Source of the DNA: Chara braunii | Lineage: Eukaryota > Streptophyta > Charophyceae > Charales > Characeae | Direction of reading: 5' to 3' | DNA length: 40,020 nucleotides | NCBI GenBank assembly: GCA_003427395.1 | Contig: BFEA01000239.1 | Span: 485,907 to 525,926 of the forward strand | Shown: in pieces, positions 21,201 through 31,760 of the stretch | Numbering within the stretch: position 1 is the first letter of the stretch | Layout of the letters: each line of letters opens with the position of its first letter | Translations under genes and position numbers: made by a program | Notes under the pieces: model-generated | Database searches by the model: none | Told to the model about the DNA's origin: nothing | Seen by the model: the letters and a program-made list of their open reading frames with translations, nothing else

Positions 21201-22182
21201 TTCAAAACAAAGTGTCGCCTACGTGCCATGAAAACGGCAGCGTCACCCCTCAAAATAAAGGTGTCGCGCCGACGCCACAATATTTCGGCAGCATAACCCC
21301 ACAAAATGGGTTATGGTTGCCGAAAATATCGGTCGGCACACCTCCACCAGTCGTCGTGCTCCCCGTCGGTCCTTGCCACGCTCCGCTGCCGCTCCTCACC
21401 ACACTGCCGCAGAGTCCCCCTTGAGACCAGCCTGCCAAGGGGTGGAGCAGAGTGCTCCAGTCAAGGCTATGGCTGTTTCCTCCTTCGTCACGCTCCTCCG
21501 CAGTCCTCCAGCTCCGCCGACAGCACTCTTGCCTCCTCTCCAACACTCCAGCGATGAGGCAAGTGTGCTGTTGCACACTGGCAGTTGGAGACAAGTGTGA
21601 GGCAGCTGGGGGACAACTGCCTCTTTTGTGGTGGCTGAGGAGGGCAGCAGCAGCCTCAGCTGCCCCCAGGCAAAATTCGTCACTTGCTTAGGGCCGTTGA
21701 TCTGAGCCAGATCAACGAATTGAGGCTGTCTCTCCTCAGCCACACACTTAGGGTGGCAGTTGTATTCAACTGCCCCCCTCTTTTTCTCCCTTTCCCTGCA
21801 CTCAGCCCTACACTGAGTGCAGGTTCAGCGGGAAAATGGTTGTTTCCAGCCAAGTTCCCCTCACCAACTCTTCAACCCCCCAGCCTCTGGCCTAAGTCAC
21901 ATTCAGGCCAGTTTGGCCTGTATCTGATCGTGGCCACGGACACATTCGTGGCCGTGGCTTTTTTCTTTCTCCTTCTACCCACTTTTTCTCTTTTCCCCCC
22001 TGCCCTCCCCTGAAAACGGGAATGGCAGTTGTCAGATTGGGACAGGTAGGGAAAAAACTCGTGAAAATTCACGAGTTCAAATCCCGACAGGCTCAGAGCG
22101 GGGTGCAAAAAGTACCCGGACGTTGATGATTTTTAAAACACTATTCGCTTAATAAAAAAATCTAAAAACATTCATGCGCATG

Positions 22183-22187
<5 letters not shown>
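21201..22187 (+). repeat. Repeat Z, copy 1: chain of perfect hairpins
   Basis: Perfect inverted repeats follow one another: AGTGTGC/GCACACT (21562-21579), GAGGCAG/CTGCCTC (near 21600), CGTTGATCT/AGATCAACG (near 21696), GGCAGTTG/CAACTGCC (near 21754), CCTGCACTCAG/CTGAGTGCAGG (21795-21823), CAGGCCA/TGGCCTG (near 21904), and CTCGTGAA/TTCACGAG (near 22059). Overall this aligns with Z2 at 26646-27225. No coding content is recognised. Confidence 0.75.
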
Positions 22188-22215
<28 letters not shown>

Positions 22216-22430
22216 NNNNNNNNNNNNNNNNNNNNNNNNNNNNNNNNNNNNNNNNNNNNNNNNNNNNNNNNNNNNNNNNNNNNNNNNNNNNNNNNNNNNN
22301 NNNNNNNNNNNNNNNNNNNNNNNNNNNNNNNNNNNNNNNNNNNNNNNNNNNNNNNNNNNNNNNNNNNNNNNNNNNNNNNNNNNNNNNNNNNNNNNNNNNN
22401 NNNNNNNNNNNNNNNNNNNNNNNNNNNNNN
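22216..22430. other. Assembly gap (215 N) after a T run
   Basis: The Ns start directly after a T run (22187-22215), a typical place for assembly failure. The order Z1-W1 across it rests on scaffolding only. Confidence 0.99.
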
Positions 22431-23385
22431 CGAGATCTTAGATCTCGCGGCTACAAAAATTTGTGTCACCATGAGGTGGGAGCTATCGTGCTCCCACACA
22501 GTCTAAAGAGACTGTTTTCTTCAACAGCAGAGTTATTGCTTGCCTCGTGCAGTCTCTGGAGTGGTGGCCGTTGCTTCAGCAACGACACCTATCTCTCCGC
22601 TGTTGGAATGTCGTTGGCATAAGCCAACGGCCACTATAGACTACGCCAGTCTGGCTGGCATTCCCCCCTACCCCACCGATTTACAGACCCAGGTTCTATT
22701 CCCTTAGGGGAATCGAAAAAATTCTGGGCCGTTTTCTTGATTTATGCGTGTCATTCTTGCGCAGGGGCCATGCTGTAACCATGCGGCCGTTCCCGACCGT
22801 GAGATTTGATGATCTCGCGGCCAAGAATGGTCGCGCTTCATGCTGGTGCAGTGGGCAGCTCCAAAAGAAAATGAGCTAGCCCAGACTGCTTATCGCCGGC
22901 TCGATCCCAGCATCTGCTGGTTGAAAATTTGGCACGGTAACCTACTGGGCTAGCTCCTATCACAGGAGCTAAGCCTTATAGAAGAGTTGCCTATCCAAAG
23001 GCCTGCGTGCCATAGCTGGGCAGGCTCAGCCTGCCCCACCCGTCTCTAGCCGCGCCGCCTGTCAACTCGGCAGGCTGCCCACTGTTGTGGCTTGGTTAGG
23101 TGGCCCGAGACCGGCTACGCGACAGTGCTAGGTCCTCCGTACTGAGCAGACACCAACGCTTACACCGTGTATCTAGGCTCTGAATCGCGCGGCTGCGCAG
23201 CCGCGCGACATTACTTTAGATAGGGTTTAGTTTAGCGTCCCATGTCCGCATGTCCCTGCGGCACGCGACAAAAGCGAAGCCTTGCCATTCACATCCGCTA
23301 CTCTTGGACGCCACACGCGTCCGGACTAACGTTCGAAAACTTTTAGTCTATCAGTCATAGGTCAGGTCCGAATAATAATTTTTTT
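22431..23385 (+). repeat. Repeat W, copy 1: hairpin-rich block
   Basis: Aligns with W2 at 32550-33000. Shared blocks: GATTTA(T/C)G(C/T)GTG, GGCCATG, CTGGGCTAGCTCCTATCAC, ATCTGCTGG.TGAAA.T.TGGCA. Perfect hairpins: GTGGGAGC/GCTCCCAC (22476-22497), ACAGTCT/AGACTGT (22498-22515), CGTTGCT/AGCAACG (22569-22584), CGTTGGC/GCCAACG (22612-22629), GAGAT/ATCTC extended to 9 pairs (22797-22820), AGCTCCT/AGGAGCT (near 22950). No protein is recognised. Repeat X2 follows directly. Confidence 0.75.
23185..23208. repeat. Perfect 24-bp GC palindrome
   Basis: TCGCGCGGCTGC followed immediately by its complement GCAGCCGCGCGA, with no loop. Confidence 0.9.
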
Positions 23386-23955
23386 TGCAGTCGCCAGTCT
23401 CATCAAGTCCATTAATTCAACAAAAGAGTCGGACAGTGTCCGACTTTGAAAAAACCTGGCAAATACCCTTGTCAGGGTATTTGCCCCGACATCGTGACCA
23501 TTCCCTACGTTGACTCATGGTTCCATGGGATATCTCAAGTCCCCGCCACTCTCCCCGTACTAGTTCCATTTTTTTATCCCACTGGTTGTCCCGCCGGCGC
23601 ATGTCCCATTTTTCGACTATTTTTATTTGGGCTCATTTAATCCCCGACGTCGTTCCGGATGACGTTCCATTTTTATTTTTGGACTCCCTTGTCCCCGTCA
23701 GTTCCAATATCCCCTCCTCAAGTGCCTCATGCGTTCCGATTATTCTTGATCGTGATATCCTCATGTCACGGTTGTCGTTTACCGCCTCTATTTGCGTCAT
23801 GCCGAAGTCACTTTTTTCTTAGCCTTTTGAGTTTGCCATGGCTCATTTTCTCTTGGTCTAGGCATCCTTATGCAGTCCGTTATTTCTCGGACTGCAACTG
23901 TGGTCATTTGCCTAGTCCCACAACCCCACTGTTGAGCGCATTGGCTCCCGCCTTT
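23386..23955 (+). repeat. Repeat X, copy 2 (short)
   Basis: Begins with the AGTCGGACAGTGTCCGAC palindrome shared with the inverted X near 6940. It includes the CCGGATGACG block shared with X3 near 29680 and GCAGTCCG...CGGACTGC at 23872-23896, then passes into Y2. Compared with X1 and X3 it is strongly shortened. Confidence 0.7.
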
Positions 23956-25760
23956 TTCGCAAACACGGGAGTCCTCCCAGCCATGTCGCACTGGAGTGAA
24001 ACACAAAGAAACAAAACAGAGACAACTCGGGAACGATGCAAAATAATCCCGCGAGCTGCCAAGACGGGCGTGGTCGCATCATCCTGTCGCCGCTCTGGCC
24101 GGGTGCGCCAACTGTACATCTCGCGGTCCCCAACGACAGGATAGGTTCCCGCGCGGCATAAACTTTCATTCCCTAAGGGGTTGTCACCACCCTTAGGGGC
24201 GTATCCCTACTGAGCTATTGACCCACGTGCGAAAGGTTTTAAATGAAATTGCAGAGGTAGATCAACCGAGGGTGTTTGCTCGTTCACTATAGCATAGATA
24301 CATTTGGTTAACGCCAAGTGGACCCGAGCATCGCCCATCCCCTAGGGCGCTGATCTCCTGAGTACGAAGCGTACGCCGGTCGACTAGGACGGTCTTAACC
24401 AAGCGTGAAACCACTTTTCATTCTAGTCCCTTAAACACACCGTAAAAAAAAATTAAAACATCTGCATATAATTATATCAAAAGAAACCGACAGTAGTCAA
24501 TAGAAATACCTCCAGTATAAAATGATAACCAAAAGAATTCAAATCATCATCTCATACATTCAATAACATAAGATCAAAAAGAAAACAAACAAACAATCCA
24601 ACCGCCTCAGGTCGAACACCACAAAACAATCAAACAACCGCCAACAAGAAGTTGACTATCGAAAATAACCTTGATGCAGTCGACAATGGAATCAACTGCC
24701 TCGGTTTTGACTTGATGAGACGCGGCGCCAAAGTCATTCATTCCATCCTACTGCAGACCTAAGATTAGGCACACATACACATGTCTCCATACTTTCTCAA
24801 TGTTCTTGGATGACAAGCTACTTTGCGAATGATTTTTTACCAGAGGCATTACTTGAAGTGCTGCATGCCTCTCCCTCTAGGAAGTGGTCTGAGGTACTCC
24901 TCCTCGCCCGAGCACAAAACTCGGATCTCAGAAGTCGGACCGTCTCCACCGAATCGGGAAAGTACCCCCCCGTAGAACGGCCCACTCTGGGTCGATAATA
25001 GGGCCGGCTCCTGAAGCAACGAACCCCCGCCTCAGGTGCTTCCTAGAGATAAAAGATGTGTCCACTACAAGTAACTTTCATGTATTTTTTATTTCTCCTA
25101 AATCTAGGGTAACTTTGACGAAAAAAGTTCAGAGGAGATAAAGAACGAAAACCATTTGAACAGGTATAGGTAGATAAAGTCATTCGAGATAGAATAGGTG
25201 GACCTTAGGAAAAAGCTAGATCAATTTAACTTTGTCTTCTTTATTTAAAACTATTTTTACGACACTCACTAGATTAACCATTTTCAAAGTCACAAGTTTT
25301 TTTTACAAACAGACAGGTAGTAAGTAGAAGGAAGACGATCTTTTTTATCTGTCCCAAATAGGCATAAATCAAAACTCCTTTGTAGGCATCCTTCTACCTA
25401 CCTGCACACCAAGCCAAGCAACAAGTTCAAAAAAAAACAGTACAATCCCATACTCGGGTCAGACCTTTTCATTCACATGCATGACTTGCATAACTTTCCT
25501 CTACCTTTTCTTTTGAACATTCAAAACAAACAAGGTCAAGCAAAGTGTGGGCTCACACAGTTGTGAAGGGAAGTCTAAGTCAATCAATTGACATTGAGTG
25601 AAGTTGACAGTGACTCACTCAAGAAAGCCAAGTATTTCCCTCAAGAGAAGATTGGCCGCACAACTCACAAGTTGTGGTCGTCTACAAAGATAAACTGCTT
25701 CCTTCTTCACGTGTCACCACGGACACAGGCGCCACTCATAAGAACGAAGCAAGATAGCCC
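23956..25760 (+). repeat. Repeat Y, copy 2 (lacks the hAT insertion)
   Basis: Full-length relative of Y1. At ~25435-25450 the sequence runs straight from the block matching Y1 left of 18528 into the block matching Y1 right of 19881, so it preserves the pre-insertion state. Minus-strand coding-like segments match those of Y1. Confidence 0.8.
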
Positions 25761-26215
25761 TCGAGGAGGGTGCTCTTACTTACAGTTCTGAGTGGTCTAC
25801 CACTATACTGTCAATGGCACCTCGTCCACTGAGAGTAATCCCCCTTCAATCCCAAATTCAATCTCCACCAGTGACCACGTCTGACTTAAAGTAATCACTA
25901 GTACTTGCCCTGATCTCAGCCCCCAACTCTCTTGGTCCCAATTTGAGTCCCAAGTATCATCACGCTGTCGCCACACTACCAGATAATCCCCCAAAAAATA
26001 CAAACCCCGAACCGCGCCGCTTGTCCAAAATCAACAGCACCTCCAACGTCAATGCCGCAGTGCCAACACCAAAAACAACCACACCACCAAATACCGTGCC
26101 GCAAAGAATCAGCATCGTAATCCCAATATACCACTGGTAAAATCACCAACTGCGTTGCGTAATTTCGGCAACACCTCCCTATTGTCAACGCCGCGCTAAG
26201 CGGGCAGAATCTCTC
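25761..26215. other. Start of repeat Z copy 2, no gene seen
   Basis: C-rich sequence between Y2 and the minisatellite, in the position of 20181-20760 in Z1 but poorly conserved. No supported reading frame. Confidence 0.4.
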
Positions 26216-26645
26216 GTGTACCGCCTCCCAAAAACCGATGCCGCCGTGCAAAACGGTCAGAGTTTCCCCTGCACCGCTTGCCAAAAACTACTGCCGCCGT
26301 GCAAAACGGGCAGAGTTTCCCCTGCACCGCTTGCCGAAGACCTACCGCCGTCGTGCAAAACGGGCAAGAGTCTCCCCTGTACCGCCTGCCAAAAACTGTT
26401 GCCGCCGTGCAAAACGGGCACAGTTTCCCCTGCACCGCTTGCCAAAAACTGCTGCCGCCGTGCAAAACGCGCAGAGTTTCCGCTGCACCGCTTGCCAAAA
26501 ACTGCTGCCGCCGTGCAAAACAGGCAGAGTTTCCCCTGCACCGCTTGCCGAAAACTGTTGCCGCCATGCAAAATGGGCAGAGTTTTTCCTGCACCGCTTG
26601 CCGAAGACCTACCGCTATCGTGCAAAACAGGCAGAGTTTCCCCTG
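26216..26645. repeat. 53-54-bp minisatellite in Z2
   Basis: About eight units of GCCGCCGTGCAAAACGGGCA, GAGTTTCCCCTGCACCGC and TTGCCAAAAACTGCT. GTGC anchors lie at 26246, 26299, 26353, 26407, 26460, 26513, (26566) and 26620. It occupies the place of the 37-38-bp array of Z1 and shares the AAAAC(G)GGCAG core. Overlapping long frames on both strands result from the repeat. Confidence 0.95.
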
Positions 26646-27225
26646 CACCACGCAGCACGGCGGCTATGGCAGTCTCCTCCTTCCCCTCTCACTGCACACC
26701 TCCACTCTACTCCACCTCTCACTCACTGCCCCTCAACACTCCAGCAGCATAATGTTGCTCTCTACTCCACATTCAGTCAGAATGTGGGCAGCACCTCAAC
26801 TGAGTGAGGATGCTGCTGGCCAACCCTGCTTTTATAGCTGCGCTGGAGTGGTGGGCAACCACTTGAGGCTCAACCAAAAAAAGCGAGGTTGAGCCTGGCC
26901 CTCGATCTGAACTTCGATCAAGGGCTGGAAATCTTGATGTTCCACTAGGAACGTCAAGCCCCAGGTTTTGGCAATCCACCCGGCCACCACCCTCGGCCAG
27001 GCGCAGCCCCGAAGTGGTTGTATCCGGCCACTTTGAGTAGACTGTGAAACTCAACAATCTGCTCCAACTTCAGGCCCAGATGCTTTCCTTGCATCTGGCC
27101 TGGCGCCACGATAGCATTCACGATGCCATTTTCTTTTCTCTTCCCCTTCTCTTTTTCTTTCTTTTCTTGTTCTCTTTTTGTTTTATTTTCCTTCTTTTTA
27201 CCCCTCCCCCCCCTCGTTTCTCTGT
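26646..27225 (+). repeat. Repeat Z, copy 2: chain of hairpins
   Basis: GCTATGGC(A/T)GT(C/T)TCCTCCTTC, CAACACTCCAGC and following spacing match Z1. Hairpins: CCACATTC/GAATGTGG (26767-26787), AGGCTCAACC/GGTTGAGCCT (26866-26896), CCCTCGATC/GATCAAGGG (one mismatch, near 26900), CTTGATGTTCC/GGAACGTCAAG (one G-U, near 26933), CAGATGC/GCATCTG (near 27076). Their stem sequences differ from those of Z1. Confidence 0.7.
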
Positions 27226-27398
27226 GCAAGGGGGCAACTCGCCGTTCGAAACGAACGGCCGCCCCCTCCCAGTCATTTCACAGAGTCGAATTGAAGTCAA
27301 GCTCACAGGGTCTTCTTCCCCTTGTGCCCAGCGCGCCCGTACCTGGATGCACACGACACCAGGTTCAGGCTCGCTATGAACCTGCTGCCCATTTCCTT

Positions 27399-27399
<1 letters not shown>
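27226..27399. other. Non-coding spacer between Z2 and the CT microsatellite
   Basis: Contains the short palindrome GCCGTTCG..CGAACGGC (near 27240-27262) but no supported gene. Confidence 0.4.
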
Positions 27400-27488
<89 letters not shown>

Positions 27489-27489
27489 N
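27400..27489. repeat. (CT)n microsatellite ending in a single N
   Basis: About 89 bases of CT repeat end at a lone N (27489). The 17 bases after the N (TGAATCGCAACATGTAC) recur at 27581-27597. The array length and the join are unreliable. Confidence 0.95.
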
Positions 27490-27684
27490 TGAATCGCAAC
27501 ATGTACAAGCACCTACATCAGGGAAAACTCAAGATTGATAGCATCTACCGAAGGGGAAACATCACGGAAGTATCACCAAGTGAATCGCAACATGTACTCC
27601 TTCCCAGATCAGCAAAAATCGCAGTTTTGACAAGAAGGGGGAGGATGGAGGAGGGGGAGAGAAAGAAAGAAAGGAAAGGAATAA

Positions 27685-27800
27685 GAAGAGGGAGAAGAAG
27701 AAGAAGAAGAAGAAGAAGAAGAAGAAGAAGAAGAAGAAGAAGAAAAAGAGGAAGAAGAAGAAGAGAGGAGAGAAGAAGGAGAAGAAGAATGAGAAGGGGA
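27685..27800. repeat. (GAA)n / AAG microsatellite
   Basis: AAGAAG triplets with GAGG interruptions, in the same position relative to X3 as 15125-15303 is to X1. Confidence 0.93.
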
Positions 27801-28925
27801 AGAGGGGGAAGAGGGAGGAGGAGGTCTCCCTCCTTTTCACTCACCTCTTGCTGGTCTCTAGGCAGTGGAGCCCCAATGCTTGGTTCTAGCCTCCCGAGTG
27901 TGGCGTCTTCTTCCTCCCCAGTTCCCTCCTCCCTCCGTCACTCCTTAACTATGGCAGGCTCCTAGCTCTAAGGCTGTGGAGTCCTTCCCTCTAAGAGGGC
28001 TAAGGGGACCCCCGTCTCAGCCTCTCCTCCTACCTCACAGCCTGAGGGCTATGGCGGATCACTCTCCTTGCTCCCTCCCAGCCTCTAGATCTCCTTTCTC
28101 AGTCCTACCACCATAGCCAGGCTACAGGCTAGCTCCGGCCCTCACTCTTTTGCTTCTCTCCCACTCGGACTCTCTCCTGGACTCATTTGGGCAGAATGGG
28201 CACCTCTCATGCTCAAATGAGAGTGGCGGCCTACACCTCCAGCTTATGTAGGCTGGAACAGGTGCACCGCCCAACCTCTAGGCTCCTCCAAGTGCCTCTA
28301 GGTGGTGCGAGGTACCCCAAGGGCCAAATTTCCAGTTTTGGCCTACCAGGAAGTACCCGGACCTCATTTTGGTCAGGTACATGCAGTCCGAGAGGCTGGT
28401 ACCGTCTTGGACTACCCCTTGGCCTACCCCGGCCTCTTTTCCCTTCAAAAAGTGCTGCCTTTTGGGTACCACTACCCCAAAATGCAGCCTTTACCAAAAT
28501 TTGAGGGCCTAAAGGCCTGTTTTTCGTCTTTCCCTAGTCTAGGCCTCTTGTGAGTAGGCCATTTCATTTTCCCAAGTGGCGGCAGAAATCTCAGCCTTGG
28601 ATTTGGCTGAGATCCACGGCCCTCATCATTCCGAGTTACCCCCAAGCTCCCTTGGCCCCAAATTTGAGTCTTTTACTTCACTTTTCAATTTTTTGCTGCA
28701 TCTGGTCTAACTCTTGGGCCAAATACTCAGTTTTGTGTTGTACCTCTCTTTGTTTTCCCTCCATTTTGCTGCCAACTCATTCCGGAGCTAGCCGTTTTGT
28801 GTCATCCCACAAAAAACGGCTAGATCTCCTCCTCCGCAAGATCAGAATTCAGATCTACGGCCCAAAAATGAGCCGACCAACTCACATCAACATTTTCTCT
28901 TATTTTTGCTGCTAAAATTCAGATA

Positions 28926-28962
28926 TTGCAGAGATAATGCCCCAAGGGCCTTATCTCTGCAA
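28926..28962. other. 12-bp perfect hairpin in X3 with inner stem
   Basis: TTGCAGAGATAA (28926-28937) pairs with TTATCTCTGCAA (28951-28962). Inside, GCCC and GGGC pair around a CAA loop. Counterpart of 16442-16483. Confidence 0.8.
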
Positions 28963-29839
28963 TCCGGACTGCTTTCCTAGGATCTAGGAGGGATGAGGTC
29001 ATCACTGAGACCTGCCAGTCCCTACCGCTGCAGTCCCAACCTGGCGGCACTTTTTTCTCCACTCCTTCCTCCTTCTTTGTCTCATTCTCCCCCTTTTCTC
29101 TCTCCTCTTTCTCTCATTACTGTTGGGACAAGTGTCCAACAACTATTTCTCCTCTTTCTAGCTGTTGGGCCTTTCCCAAGGTCCAATTTTGCAGCCGGCA
29201 TATGGTCGTTACACCCCGGACTGCAGTAATGGCATCCCCAAGGCCAAAGGGGCTCCTTTTTGCTGCCGCTGCTTCCAGTTTTCGAGACCCCCTTGCTCCG
29301 ATTTTCTCCGGCCAGCCTTTTCTCCACGTGCAGCCCTCGGAACTTCGTTTCTCTTAGTTTGGCTAGTCCGGAATAACCCGGGCTGCCGGCCAGTCCCCTC
29401 ATTACTACTGCCCCCTTCTCTCCCCCTCCTGTGCTTGCCGCGACAATACTTATCATTTTCATCCGGACCCCTGGCCCGGACGGTCCCGCCCACCTGTCAT
29501 TATGTTGTTTTATTTTTGTCGTTGTTGTACTTGATCCAGGATGCCCCTGGGTCGCCCCAGGCGTCCTCCGTCTTTCCCGTCGCATGCCCGTCTCCCCCGT
29601 TCTGTTGACAATTTCTATCAGCGCCCGACTTCTCCCCCTTTTCTCATTGCTCCTAGTCCCTCCCCTTCGTCCAGCGTCACCCCGGATGACGACCCGCTCA
29701 CTCGCGTCCCTCTATCGGTCGGTTGCCATTATCCCGTTGACGGCTCCGACCTTCGTCCTCCATCCGCGGCTCCTGACACTTTATCCCATCTATACCCGCC
29801 CTACTAGTGGTTCCGCTGGCGCTGCCATCCTGTCTAGGC

Positions 29840-30150
29840 CCATGTGGTTTCCTGGCGCTTTGGTCCGCCCACGCTTTATCTATCCCTCGTTGTCACACGG
29901 TTCCAGGTACTTCGCCCTGCCGATATCATGCCGTTCCTTGGTCTCGTGTGGTCCCTGGCACCTAGTCCCGTTGGCACCACACTCCTTCTTAGTCCCGTGT
30001 GGTCCCGACACTTTGTCCTGCCGGCACTACATCGTTTCTTGGTGCCCTGTAGCCCTCGGCACTTTGTCCTGCCGGCACTACCTCTTTTCTTGGTGCCCTG
30101 TGGCCCCCGACACTTTGCCCCGCCGGTGCCACATCTTTTCCTGGTTCCTA
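29840..30150. repeat. 51-bp degenerate tandem repeat inside X3
   Basis: CTTTGTCCTGCCGGCACTAC starts at 30011 and 30062, and CTTTGCCCCGCCGGTGCCAC at 30113. Earlier units (29880-29990) are more diverged. The 51-bp period gives a 17-residue repeat in translation, but composition and copy drift argue against a gene. Confidence 0.85.
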
Positions 30151-30793
30151 TGACGTCTTCCCTTCCTGCGACGATCTCTGCTCCCTGTCCCTCTCGCGTC
30201 TCGCGCGCTGTTCCCTTCCGGGTGCCGGCTCCCACTTATCCCGCATCCTCCTTGGTCCCTTCACCGTCGTGTTGCATCCGCGCCTTGCGCCCTGTCTTAG
30301 TTGCTTTCTCCTCATGCTAATACTAACTTTTCGGCGTCCCTCCTCCGTTCTTGGGGAAGGGGGTCGCCTTTGTCAATCTTTCTCCCAGTCCTTTGTTGTC
30401 CCCTGCCTAGACAGTTTTTTTTTTCTAGTGTGGTGGTCTTCACGACTCTGGGCAGCCTCCCACCTCTCGTCGTCTATGCTCGTGCTTCCGAACTTTCCAG
30501 CATTCCTGCCTCCGGTTTTCTCTGCCGTGCACAAATTGGCCATATGCAGTCTCTCGAGTGACGGGAAATCATTCGGGACTCACAAGTTCCGACATATTCC
30601 CCCCACTCATTCGCGATGTCGTCATCGCGCCCCAATCCATGGTCAGTAGGGATTCTGGAGTGATAGACAGACAAGGAGGGGGAGTGGGGTGGGGTGAGTA
30701 GTTAGCTTGTCAGGGTTCCTCTTGTCTTTCTTACTCTTTTCTCAGGCCCTTCTTTAGGTTTCCGCCCCTTGGGCAGGGGAGGGTATGGAGGGT

Positions 30794-31431
30794 TCAAGGT
30801 TTTTGTTTCAAGTTTCCTCTGGATTGCGTAACGTCCCCAAGCTCAATAATGTCTTTGTAGCGAGCGCGTAACCCTCTCTGTGCATCAACGTCCGTCTCAC
30901 AGCTGTATCTCTTTCTCACTGGAACTCCCAAATATTCGAGAGCCTCCCCACAACTTCCTGTATCATTCCACAAGAGAGAGGACGATGCGCCCATCGCCCC
31001 CCCCAGGGGCCGAGGTAGAGGGGAGATTTTGGCGACGGATGTCCCAAGGATCTTTCGCCATGGCTTCCTCCAAGTGCGAGTTAGCAACACGTCAAGGAGC
31101 TTAAGCAGCTTGATGTCTCTTTCTTTGTTCAAGTTGACTAGCATCGTCCCTTGGAGGGGTCCGACCGCAGCCATGTCCTGCAGCTAGTTTTTCATTGTAC
31201 GTTATTTCTCGCTCTTGACAATGTCTTGAAGGCTGCATTCGTAATCTCAAATCTATCTTCCCATTTCATTGAGAAAACATTCTTGAGCAGAAATCCTTTT
31301 GGTTTCATCTCATTCATTACTCTTAGGGCCTCCCCACATTTTCGGTGCAAGTTTTCTTCTTCCCAAAGCTCAGGCATAGCCAAATCCGTATGCTTCCCTC
31401 CCTGGTCTTGCCAATTCCGCATGCATATCAC
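30794..31431 (-). pseudogene. Possible cytosine-5 DNA methyltransferase relic, permuted motif order
   Basis: The first segment (31431-31192) reads CGEALRVMNEMKPKGFLLKN then VFSMKWEDRFEIT, which resembles the catalytic-loop region ahead of and including the ENV motif. Here the Glu is Lys (codon at 31284-31282). After a frame change, 31174-30794 reads LLKLLDVLLTRTWRKPW, then CGEALEYLGVPVRKRYSCET, then DVDAQRGLRARYKDIIELGD. This resembles the cofactor-binding motifs I-III (Gly-rich turn, acidic residues E/D, GDV). The order, ENV motif before motif I, is the one known from plant DRM-type methyltransferases. It is clearly non-functional: frameshift, lost Glu, no PC motif, truncated. Family assignment is from motif memory only; an unrelated retroelement protein is the alternative. 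Confidence 0.45.
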
Positions 31432-31489
31432 CCTTTTGCCAATCCTTGCCTTTTCCCTTGGTTAGATTTCCATGTGCAATACTCAGTTC

Positions 31490-31760
31490 ATCCCTTGGAC
31501 ACTCTTTTTCTAGGCACCTTGTCAGGTTCTTCTTTTCAAGTTTACGCAGACCAGTCATACATCCATACCTCAGTCTGTCAGTCCTTTTCTCAGATTCATG
31601 TAGACTCAATCATATCAATCCTCTCCTTCCTAGTCGTCTTGCCAGACCCTTTTTCTCAAGTTCATACCATGTCACTTGCTCAAGTCTTTTCTGTCCCGGC
31701 TTCTTGCCGGGCCCCCTTTTCTCAAACCCATGCAAAGCCAGTTACAAGTTTTTTTCCATG
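31490..31760. repeat. ~60-bp degenerate tandem repeat (TTTTCTCAAGTTCAT core)
   Basis: Related words start near 31530, 31583, 31649 and 31713: TTCTTTTCAAGTTTACGCAG, CCTTTTCTCAGATTCATGTA, CTTTTTCTCAAGTTCATACC, CCCTTTTCTCAAACCCATGC. Spacing is 53-66 bp. Confidence 0.55.

Larger units (their letters stand above)
27801..30660 (+). repeat. Repeat X, copy 3 (longest)
   Basis: 27830-29440 aligns with X1. 29440-30660 extends further and matches the inverted X (5240-6400) and X2. Its end reads CACTCATTCGCGATGTCGTC(ATCGCG), a word repeated in variant form at 31795-31820 (CACTCAAAACGCGATGTCCC). Includes the hairpin at 28926-28962 and a 51-bp tandem array. Predicted proteins along it are proline/serine-rich pyrimidine-tract products, not conserved between copies. 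Confidence 0.72.

Noticed and set aside
20543-21231. Frames up to 197 codons on both strands with 12-13-residue repeats
   Set aside because: Direct product of the 37-38-bp minisatellite, with no conserved start or domain. The homologous Z2 lacks them.
22054-22110. GAGTTCAAATCCCG word resembling a tRNA T loop
   Set aside because: It is part of the CTCGTGAA/TTCACGAG hairpin; I could not build the remaining tRNA arms.
22149-22506. Frames through the 215-N gap
   Set aside because: Consist mostly of unknown residues.
26196-26892. Five overlapping frames of 130-200 codons with a Cys/Pro-rich repeat
   Set aside because: Direct product of the 53-54-bp minisatellite; open in several frames and both strands.
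27123-27965. 280-codon plus-strand frame
   Set aside because: Runs through the CT microsatellite, an N and the GAA microsatellite; no real protein content.
29431-30649. Pro/Ser/Leu-rich frames of 126-240 codons across X3
   Set aside because: Pyrimidine-rich DNA and the 51-bp repeat keep frames open; X1, X2 and the inverted X do not conserve them.
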